From Nemertoderma westbladi (taxonomy: Eukaryota; Xenacoelomorpha; Nemertodermatida; Nemertodermatidae): DNA of 29,148 bases. The position numbers and the translations under genes are program-made. Within the stretch, counting starts at the first letter, position 1. Every line of letters begins with the position of its first letter. Shown here in pieces: positions 19,762 through 27,533 of the stretch. The notes below the pieces were generated by a model, which made no database searches, was not told the DNA's origin, and saw nothing but the letters and a program-made list of their open reading frames with translations. The stretch is taken from assembly GCA_032718475.1 (NCBI GenBank), contig JAUCBJ010002921.1, forward strand, positions 1 to 29,148, given 5' to 3'.

Positions 19762-21845
19762 TAATTAGTAAGTTAGGCCGAAACGTAAGTATAACGATGG
19801 TTCAACACCCGGACACGGGCTTCCTAATTAGTAAGTTAGGCCGAAACGTAAGTATAACGATGGTTCAACACCCGGACACGGGCTTCCTAATTAGTAAGTT
19901 AGGCCGAAACGTAAGTATAACGATGGTTCAACACCCGGACACGGGCTTCCTAATTAGTAAGTTAGGCCGAAACGTAACTATAACGATGGTTCAACACCCG
20001 GACACGGGCTTCCTAATTAGTAAGTTAGGCCGAAACGTAAGTATAACGATGGTTCAACACCCGGACACGGGCTTCCTAATTAGTAAGTTAGGCCGAAACG
20101 TAAGTATAACGATGGTTCAACACCCGGACACGGGCTTCCTAATTAGTAAGTTAGGCCGAAACGTAGGTATAACGATGGTTCAACACCCGGACACTGGCTT
20201 CCTAATTAGTAAGTTAGGCCGAAACGTAAGTATAACGATGGTTCAACACCCGGACACGGGCTTCCTAATTAGTAACTTAGGCCGAAACGTAAGTATAACG
20301 ATGGTTCAACACCCGGACACGGGCTTCCTAATTAGTAAGTTAGGCCGAAACGTAAGTATAACGATGGTTCAACACCCGGACACGGGCTTCCTAATTAGTA
20401 AGTTAGGCCGAAACGTAAGTATACCGATGGTTCAACACCCGGACACGGGCTTCCTAATTAGTAAGTTAGGCCGAAACGTAAGTATAACGATGGTTCAACA
20501 CCCGGACACGGGCTTCCTAATTAGTAAGTTAGGCCGAAACGTAAGTATAACGATGGTTCAACACCCGGACACGTGCTTCCTAATTAGTAAGTTAGGCCGA
20601 AACGTAAGTATAACGATGGTTCAACACCCGGACACGGGCTTCCTAATTAGTAAGTTAGGCCGAAACGTAAGTATACCGATGGTTCAACACCCGGACACGG
20701 GCTTCCTAATTAGTAAGTTAGGCCGAAACGTAAGTATAACGATGGTTCAACACCCGGACACGGGCTTCCTAATTAGTAAGTTAGGCCGAAACGTAAGTAT
20801 AACGATGGTTCAACACCCGGACACGGGCTTCCTAATTAGTAAGTTAGACCGAAACGTAAGTATACCGATGGTTCAACACCCGGACACGTGCTTCCTAATT
20901 AGTAAGTTAGGCCGAAACGTAAGTATAACGATGGTTCAACACCCGGACACGGGCTTCCTAATTAGTAAGTTAGGCCGAAACGTAAGTATAACGATGGTTC
21001 AACACCCGGACACGGGCTTCCTAATTAGTAAGTTAGGCCGAAACGTAAGTATAACGATGGTTCAACACCCGGACACGGGCTTCCTAATTAGTAAGTTAGG
21101 CCGAAACGTAAGTATAACGATGGTTCAACACCCGAACACGGGCTTCCTAATTAGTAAGTTAAACCGAAACGTAACTATAACGATGGTTCAACACCCGGAC
21201 ACGGGCTTCCTAATTAGTAAGTTAGGCCGAAACGTAAGTATAACGATGGTTCAACACCCGGACACGGGCTTCCTAATTAGTAAGTTAGGCCGAAACGTAA
21301 GTATAACGATGGTTCAACACCCGGACACGGGCTTCCTAATTAGTAAGTTAAACCGAAACGTAAGTATAACGATGGTTCAACACCCGGACACGGGCTTCCT
21401 AATTAGTAAGTTAAACCGAAACGTAAGTATAACGATGGTTCAACACCCGGACACGGGCTTCCTAATTAGTAAGTTAGGCCGAAACGTAAGTATAACGATG
21501 GTTCAACACCCGGACACGGGCTTCCTAATTAGTAAGTTAGGCCGAAACGTAAGTACAACGATGGTTCAACACCCGGACACGGGCTTCCTAATTAGTAAGT
21601 TAAACCGAAACGTAAGTATAACGATGGTTCAACACCCGGACACGGGCTTCCTAATTAGTAAGTTAGGCCGAAACGTAAGTATAACGATGGTTCAACACCC
21701 GGACACGGGCTTCCTAATTAGTAAGTTAAACCGAAACGTAAGTATAACGATGGTTCAACACCCGGACACGGGCTTCCTAATTAGTAAGTTAAACCGAAAC
21801 GTAGGTATAACAATGGTTCAACACCCGGGCACGGGCTTCCTAATT
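19762..21845. repeat. 63-bp tandem array, about 33 copies
   Basis: Exactly 63 bp separate all 33 copies, with no length change (ATGGTTCAACACCCGG at 19797 and again at 21813 = 32 x 63). Key parts are ATGGTTCAACACCCGGACAC, then TTAGTAAGTTAGG and CGAAACGTAAGTATAACG. Variants are few: GTAACT or GTAGGT for GTAAGT, ACCG for AACG, AAACC for AGGCC (concentrated in the right third), and two copies with CACGTGC. The whole array is open in one plus frame (690 residues), but almost every variant changes an amino acid, so I call it satellite-like. It lies in intron 3 of the ankyrin gene and is bounded by a 24-25-bp imperfect inverted repeat (19744-19768, 21840-21863). Confidence 0.95.
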
Positions 21846-22143
21846 TTTTATATTTCTGAACAATACTGACAGATTATATTGAACTCTTTATACGTGACAG
21901 TAACAATATAAGTTCCGGAAAGACAGTGATGTGTTTGCGATAGAATACATTATAGGCCTGCTGACTATAATGGTGGGTTACTGTGGCTAGCTATGAACTT
22001 CCACAGCCAGCTGCTCAAGAACACGGAACACGGAACCAGCGAAACCAAAAGTGTTTAATTTTTTTTGTTCTACAAACATATTACAAGAATAATATAATAT
22101 TGTCTCTTTGAAGATTTTCTAAATATTCTTTTTAATTCCACAG

Positions 22144-22341
22144 CACAATGCCAATATAGATTGTGTTATACAACGTATGTCCATTGGTGTTACCCCTCTG
22201 TTCTGCGCCGTTCAGCAATCCAACAAACAACTTGTGCATCTCCTTTGCTCCGAAGGAGCCACAATAAATCTGGATCCCGTCCACCAATACGCACAAGTCT
22301 TAAATGAAGCGGCCTTGGTAGGAGACACGGATATAGTGCAG
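22144..22341 (+). CDS. Ankyrin-repeat gene, exon 4
   Basis: The acceptor TTTTTAATTCCACAG (ends 22143) begins the exon in phase 0. It reads HNANIDCVIQRMSIGVTPLF, CAVQQSNKQLVHLLCSEGAT, then LNEAALVGDTDIVQ. The end at 22341 (GTGCAG|GTAGGA) is chosen because joining to exon 5 gives AALVGDTDIVQILMFHGANP with exact ankyrin spacing. The last 24 nt of the exon (VGDTDIVQ) are the first unit of a 21-copy tandem array that also duplicates the donor, so longer forms adding multiples of eight residues are possible until a TGA at 22561. A shorter end at 22317 (CCTTG|GTAGGA) would delete these eight residues and break the repeat. Confidence 0.9.
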
Positions 22342-22821
22342 GTAGGAGACACGGATATAGTACAGGTAGGAGACACGGATATAGTACAGGTAGGAGACAC
22401 GAATATAGTACAGGTAGGAGACACGGATATAGTACAGGTAGGAGACACGGATATAGTACAGGTAGGAGACACGGATATAGTACAGGTAGGAGACACGGAT
22501 ATAGTACAGGTAGGAGACACGGATATAGTACAGGTAGGAGACACGGATATAGTACATGTATGAGACACGGATATAGTACAGGTAGGAGACACGGATATAG
22601 TACAGGTAGGAGACACGGATATAGTACAGGTAGGAGACACGGATATAGTACAGGTAGGAGACACGGATATAGTACAGGTAGGAGACACGGATATAGTACA
22701 GGTAGGAGACACGGATATAGTACAGGTAGGAGACACGGATATAGTACAGGTAGGAGACACGGATATAGTACAGGTATGAGACACGGATATAGTACATGTA
22801 TGAGACACGGATATAGTACAC
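22318..22821 (+). repeat. 24-bp array amplifying the exon 4 donor, 21 copies
   Basis: The 24-bp period is exact (GGAGACACGG at 22321; last copy TGAGACACGG at 22801). Each unit begins with GTAGGAG or GTATGAG, and all but three end in CAG, so nearly every junction is CAG|GTAGGA, a reasonable 5' splice site. Unit 1 is the coding end of exon 4. Units 1-10 are open in the exon frame; unit 11 begins GTATGA and stops the frame. A displaced extra piece is at 23409-23437. Confidence 0.97.
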
Positions 22822-22826
22822 GTATA

Positions 22827-23266
22827 ATTTTTATTTTTGCTTTCATTCTTTAGGTACAAGCGTTTGAAAAGGTGTCTCCGTCGGTATTGCGCCAGTTACA
22901 CATATTCTAGAACACTTTGTTTATATACGAATAGCTACACAATAGTATGATTACAAAGTTATTGCATTGTTGCCCAGCTACGTATGGGATAAACAACATG
23001 TTCTAGAATATGGTGTATTTTTTAATAGAATAAAATAACCTTGCGCAGGTGGAAAACCATGCAACTTTAGAATGCCCACATCTGTGCTGTTTTACGACGA
23101 AATTCAGATTGTGATACATATTTGGAATCCTTGCATGGCTAGCTTTCTGTCAATATCAACAAATCGCTATAGGGTTGAAGAATAACTGCGGTGTAACTGG
23201 CGCAATACCGACGGAGACATCTTTTTCAAACGCTTGTAGCTAAAGAATGAAAGCAAAAATAAAAAT
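22827..23266. repeat. Foldback palindrome: 75-bp inverted arms plus inner hairpin
   Basis: 22827-22901 is about 96% reverse-complementary to 23191-23266 (for example GTGTCTCCGTCGGTATTGCG against CGCAATACCGACGGAGACAT). Inside, TATTCTAGAACA (about 22903-22914) pairs with TGTTCTAGAATA (about 22999-23010). The spacer contains a segment shared with 14418-14520. It sits just past the 24-bp array in intron 4 and has no coding content. Confidence 0.9.
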
Positions 23267-23954
23267 TCTAGCTCACCCAGCAAGGAGGAGGGAGGTGAAA
23301 CTATCTCTGTTTCAAATTTCATGCTATCTCATTAAGATTTGTAGAAAAATTTGGGGGGGGGGGGGGGTCCAGGTACCTGAATAACGACACTATATTCCAG
23401 GACATATTGTAGTACAGGTAGGAGACACGGATATAGTCTATGTAAGACAGACACCAGGGTGTTACCGCCTAGATCATCATGTATAGTGCGCTAAATAAAT
23501 ACAACAATTATTATTATTAGTTGGTTTAACACATCTTATGATGTTTTATCATTACTGGATAGACAGGAACGAAGGGAAGAACTTTCCCGTTCATTGTTCA
23601 TTATTATTAATTAATCATATAAAATGATATTATACTAAAATGATAAGATTGCACTTCACAAGTAAAAGGTTGAACGAGTACCTGAATAAAATCGTGTAAA
23701 ATATCGAGTAAATATAGTTATGTACAAGGCACGAAAAGAAACCAACACATGTCGAATATTTGTAATGTACAACAGATTATAATGTGAACTGTGTAGGCGG
23801 TAGTGGCTGGGTCAGTTCGCCGTGAAATGAGGAAAGTTGGGTTCTATTGAGAAGTAGTTTAAAATAGTATTGTGCTTTTGGCTGAATGTACGCCCCCAGG
23901 TACCGTAGCACTCGTGTAGGAAGTTTGCATCCAGGATACTTTGACGGGATGGGG

Positions 23955-24806
23955 TCAAGTGCACCAGTCTAGATAGAATGCTCTTGGTAGAGATTCGATG
24001 AAACAGTATGGTAGTTCCGGTAGGCGGTAGTGTGATCTAGCAGACTCGTAATGGTGACCAAGGCCACTGTACTTGTTCCCACGAATGTAATTCCTGAGTA
24101 ATGCTATTTTTAGGGAGCATGCGAGTTTCGGGTGCGGTATCTGCGCGATACGAAACAGCTTGCTGGTACATTCCCTGTATGCATCTAAAATTAAGGGCCC
24201 CAGACCCATGGCATGATAAAGCGTGTCGTTGCTGATGTAGCATCCCACGTGTAGAATACTCCTAAGGCTGACTCTATACGCCGTTTCGATGCGATCCAGT
24301 TTAGTTTCACTAAAGCTTCCAATCGAATACACGATCCGATATATGATTGCCGGAAGAGCCAGAGTTTTCCAGAGAAGTGCGACTATTTCCAACGGGAAAT
24401 GGCGCGTTGTCCAGCCTTTACTATGGACTTTGATATTTGTTGATTGTTTGAATGATGTCCGAGAGGTGGGATGGCTCCTTGTTGATGGCAACTCCAAGAT
24501 AGGTGATGTGTTTAGATTGGCTGTATATGACATTGTTGATGTCGAGGAAGTTTGGTATATTTTTGGATTTATGTTCATGGCATGCAATCCAGAATATCTT
24601 TTTGGGGTCAATTGAGAGATTGATTTTCATTAGCTCGTCGCATATGACATTAGCCAAGTGTTGTATAAAAGCTGCGGATCCTCCCATCAGTAGTATGTCG
24701 TCAGCAAAAGAAGAGCACCCCATGTTTGTGGTATGGACTTTGTGCCCCATTCCAATGGTATTCATAATGGAGAATGCGTTCTTTGTAAATAAGTTAAGGA
24801 TATTGT
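23955..24806 (-). pseudogene. LINE fragment: reverse transcriptase palm and C-terminal region
   Basis: Read from 24806 down: NNILNLFTKNAFSIMNTIG, then the RT motif GCSSFADDILLMGGS at about 24715-24670, then ICDELMKINLSIDPKKIFWI and SKHITYLGVAINKEPSHL. After a frame change near 24440 come HFPLEIVALLWKTLALPAII, ETKLDRIETAYRVSLRSILH and AMGLGPLILDAYRECTSKLF, up to a stop near 23955. The FADD motif and following KINLSIDPKK pattern mark it as a non-LTR RT, different in detail from the RT at 15236. It is 5'-truncated and frameshifted, so inactive. It lies antisense in intron 4 of the ankyrin gene. Whether it is the missing 3' half of the large protease-bearing LINE family is unknown. Confidence 0.85.
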
Positions 24807-24873
24807 TAGTGCTAATAGCTAGATACTGCTAGTGCTAATAGCTGGATACTGCTAGTCCTAATAGCTCGATACG
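24807..24873. repeat. 23-bp short tandem repeat, 2.9 copies
   Basis: TAGTGCTAATAGCT at 24807 and 24830, and a variant TAGTCCTAATAGCT at 24853. It sits exactly at the 5' truncation edge of the LINE fragment. Confidence 0.9.
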
Positions 24874-25076
24874 CAGGTCGTTTGGGGCAGCGGCACCTTA
24901 TTTAGTAAACTAATCTGCAGGTCGGCGGCTACTGACATACATTATATATCGGTTGTAAAAATAATCATTTATAAAAAAAAGAGTGAATGGCGCAAATTGA
25001 CAGCAACTTCTAACTAACTATTATATGTATTTGGTTAGTTTAAAAAATAGTAATTTGAATTAATTGAAAACATTAA

Positions 25077-25118
25077 GGGAAAGGAGCGGGTTACAGTGGA
25101 GGTGTTTAACCAAAACAA
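25077..25118 (+). repeat. Dispersed repeat, copy 3
   Basis: GGGAAAGGAGCGGGTTACAG followed by AACCAAAACAATAAAC. It has the same orientation as 17869-17930 and lacks the middle CACGATATT part. Confidence 0.8.
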
Positions 25119-25722
25119 TAAACTTTTCAATAAGATTTTCTTCCGGTTTTTCTTCCATTCCATTATTCTAAGCTAAGCCCAGTCCCGATGTATTTACTGT
25201 AATTTGAAGATTAAAATACACGATTAATAAGACTACAGCACTACTTCTGTAAATAAACATAGTGCAGATGTAAGACTACCTATATATTATTTATACGAAG
25301 AGAAACATAAAGCAAATCCTTGAAATCTTGTGAAGTCCACGAGTAAAAAAATCTCAGCTTCTTTAGCAACCAAAAATGTATTTTTTTTCACGGCAGGTCT
25401 GTGTTTTAGTTATGGTTCGAGGAAAAATTATTTATTGGACCATACTCTAGTGTTGTGTGTACGTGTGGGTGTATACGTTGTTGTGTAGCGTTAATACTAA
25501 TTAATATGATTGCTATTAAAGTAATTTATTGGATAAAATCATCTTTAATATCTTACTTATCCACAGTTTGGAGACTCAATTCTATTCTATTCTTTTTAGT
25601 CTATTATTTTTGGTAGGCCTACAATGGGTAATGTAGGCCTTATATTGTAGTGCCTGTTATAATATAATATGTATCGCAGTGTCTATTATTTGCTTTATCA
25701 GTGTTTATTGTTTGTATTTCAG

Positions 25723-25812
25723 ATCCTGATGTTCCATGGTGCTAATCCAAGTCGCGCTGACCACAGGGGAAACTATCCACTGCATTTAGCTCTCCAGTCC
25801 AGGAACACCCAG
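25723..25812 (+). CDS. Ankyrin-repeat gene, exon 5
   Basis: The acceptor TTGTATTTCAG (ends 25722) and donor ACCCAG|GTACGA give 90 nt, phase 0 to phase 0, 30 residues: ILMFHGANPSRADHRGNYPL and HLALQSRNTQ. It completes the repeat begun in exon 4 and starts the next (GNYPLHLALQSRN). The donor is the first boundary of a 48-bp tandem array whose units repeat the AACACCC sequence of the exon end. Reading through the first intronic unit stays in frame. Confidence 0.92.
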
Positions 25813-26105
25813 GTACGAAACACCAGAAACCCCTTTGGGTGGGTAAACAGTAACACCCCGGTACGAAACACCAGACACCCCTTTGGGTGGGTAAACACAT
25901 AGTAACACCCCGATACGAAACACCAGACACCCCTTTGGGTGGGTAGACAGTAACACCCCGGTACGAAACACCAGACACCCCTTTGGGTGGGTAGACAGTA
26001 ACACCCCGGTACGAAACACCAGACACCCCTTTGGGTGGGTAAACAAACAGTAATACCCCGATACGAAACACCAGACACCCCATTGTGCGGGTATGAACAC
26101 CCAGC
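25813..26105 (+). repeat. 48-bp array starting at the exon 5 donor, about 5.6 copies
   Basis: Units start at 25813, 25861, 25913, 25961, 26009 and 26061. Each has TACGAAACACCAGA, CCCCTTTGGGTGGGTA and AACACCCCG. Two units have a 4-bp insertion. Four boundaries keep GTACGA and two have ATACGA, which would not splice. The last unit is degenerate and ends GAACACCCAGC, resembling the exon 5 end. Confidence 0.95.
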
Positions 26106-26547
26106 TTCGTCACCAGTCACCTAGGTATTTTTTGTAGGCACTAGTGTTCCATTGGGGAAATCGCAATCACTAATGATATAATGCAGACACCGACTGGCTG
26201 GGATCGTGATTCCAGAGTTTAAACATTACAGTGAAGTTGTTTGAGATCTTAGAATAATTTATTAACAAATACTTCCGTGTCCAGGTTATTATCCCAGATA
26301 ATGTAAAATATAGTTGCTGTGATATTTAGGTTAACAGGGTATTTATTAATCAAACAACTACTAACGTTAAAGTTCTAGAGTTAAATAGAGAGATGAATAG
26401 AGTTAAATACCACATATGTTCCCAATTAGTTATTTTCATTCTGACAAATAGCTAGAGAGATATGTTATTTTCTTCCCTATTATATAAATTTTTGCTTTTT
26501 ATTGTCTTTGTGAAATTAGTATGATAATTGCCCTGCAACTATTACAG
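26106..26547 (+). other. Remainder of intron 5
   Basis: AT-rich sequence with no recognised feature. It ends with the acceptor CAACTATTACAG (26547). Confidence 0.7.
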
Positions 26548-26717
26548 ATTAATCCCGGTGTTGTCCGCTTGCTGCTCGGTAGCGGAGCCAGGGTCAATGT
26601 TCTCAATTCGGATTCCGCCACACCCCTATCTTTTCTCATATCCCGTAACTGTGACAGCGGGCTGCAGCATAACAACTTGGACGATGTTTTTATCAGGTGT
26701 GTAAGAAAGTTATTATT
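26548..26717 (+). CDS. Ankyrin-repeat gene, exon 6
   Basis: After the acceptor ATTACAG it reads INPGVVRLLLGSGARVN, SDSATPLSFLISRNCDSG and HNNLDDVFIRCVRKLL in phase 0. VVRLLLGSGARVN completes the repeat from exon 5, with a slightly long loop. The 3' end is ambiguous: ATCAG|GTGTGT at 26696 and TTATT|GTGAGA at 26717 both leave phase 2. The later one is preferred because CVRKLL fits an ankyrin second helix. Reading on meets a TGA at 26718-26721, so splicing or termination must occur here. If this were the last exon, the protein would end RKLLL. Confidence 0.85.
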
Positions 26718-26897
26718 GTGAGATTTAAGCTAAATAGAGCTTAAACACTTACCAACCACAATTTATCTCGTAATATTAGTCGTCGTCCTTTATCCGTAAA
26801 TCCTGCATTTTTATGAGTGGCTCAATGACCTAACTATAAATTATAGTAGGTCATCATGATGCCTCATTAAAAAGTTAAATTTCAGATTTCGTTTCAG

Positions 26898-26970
26898 CAG
26901 TATTCAAGTATTTTGTAGGAAAAATCTACATGCGTCGCTTATTTCATTGCCGGTGTCTAAATCCAATTAA
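26898..26970 (+). CDS. Tentative terminal exon 7 of the ankyrin gene
   Basis: A good acceptor (TTTCGTTTCAG, ends 26897) is followed by one base that matches the phase of exon 6, then SIQVFCRKNLHASLISLPVS with KSN and a TAA at 26968-26970. CRKNLHASLIS loosely resembles an ankyrin DxxxxTPLHxAxxx block. The implied intron is 180 bp. There is no nearby AATAAA, and the similarity is weak, so this is a suggestion only. Confidence 0.3.
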
Positions 26971-27347
26971 GGCTTTCTAATGCACTTGTTTACAACCTTT
27001 GTGCATCTGTTAAATTACAAATAGGGTTTTGATTACAATAGATACCCAGAGGCTAGGTAAAGTAATTTCCTGATCAGCTCGCACCTTGTGCGAGAATTAA
27101 AGGAACATCCACATAGACGGCAATACGATTACAATCTCAAATTAAGGAATATATATCTTTGATGTGATGGGCATTATTCCTTTGATCTTATTGGTCAGCT
27201 AACACCTTTGCAACTGGCTGTGAATTAATGGGTTTACACTTATTGATTGCCGTAACTTAAATGAGATTCAAAGCCAAACCAATTATATAACCACATATGA
27301 CCCAGGAGGGCATAAAGGGGCACTCGCACGGGCAAACTTAATTAATT

Positions 27348-27458
27348 TCCAAGGGAGAATGGACGCAAATAACGGCAAATTACGAACACTAATTGAACAC
27401 ATCTTAAAACTATTTTTTATTTAATTAAATATCATGCCACTGTAATCTGTTCCTTTCC
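27348..27458 (-). repeat. Dispersed repeat, copy 4 (reverse)
   Basis: Read in reverse it has GGAAAGGAACAGATTACAG and TGGCATGATATT. The left part shares the CGCAAATAAC core with the copy near 18430. Confidence 0.7.
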
Positions 27459-27511
27459 TAAATATTAAGTCTGAATATAGATGATTCGCCCATATGGGAT
27501 TTGCATCAATA

Positions 27512-27533
27512 CCCCCCCCCCCCCCCCCCCCCC
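27512..27533. repeat. 22-C homopolymer
   Basis: A run of C at 27512-27533, the complement of the poly-G tracts seen in the ankyrin introns. Confidence 0.95.

Larger units (their letters stand above)
18921..22143 (+). other. Intron 3 of the ankyrin gene
   Basis: This is a GT-AG intron of 3223 bp. It holds a 20-G run (18988-19007), a GTTT microsatellite (19057-19082), two diverged copies of a sequence containing ACAGACAGACTT (19198 and 19371) followed by CTAGGGGG, and the 63-bp array. The rest is AT-rich with no recognised feature. Confidence 0.8.
22342..25722 (+). other. Intron 4 of the ankyrin gene
   Basis: This GT-AG intron of about 3381 bp contains units 2-21 of the donor array, the foldback palindrome, a 15-G run at 23353-23367, a displaced array unit (23409-23437), a LINE fragment (23955-24806), a 23-bp repeat and one dispersed repeat copy (25077-25118). 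Stretches 23438-23954 and 24874-25722 show nothing else recognisable. Confidence 0.8.

Noticed and set aside
19797-21869. A 690-residue plus-strand protein of 21-residue repeats
   Set aside because: It is fully explained by a 63-bp array (a multiple of three). Nearly all variants change amino acids, and it lies inside an intron between well-supported ankyrin exons.
22190-22859. Reverse-strand repeat proteins of 173-218 residues over the 24-bp array
   Set aside because: They are shadows of exon 4 and its array in other frames.
25742-26120. Reverse-strand frames of 104-123 residues
   Set aside because: They are shadows of the 48-bp array at the exon 5 donor.
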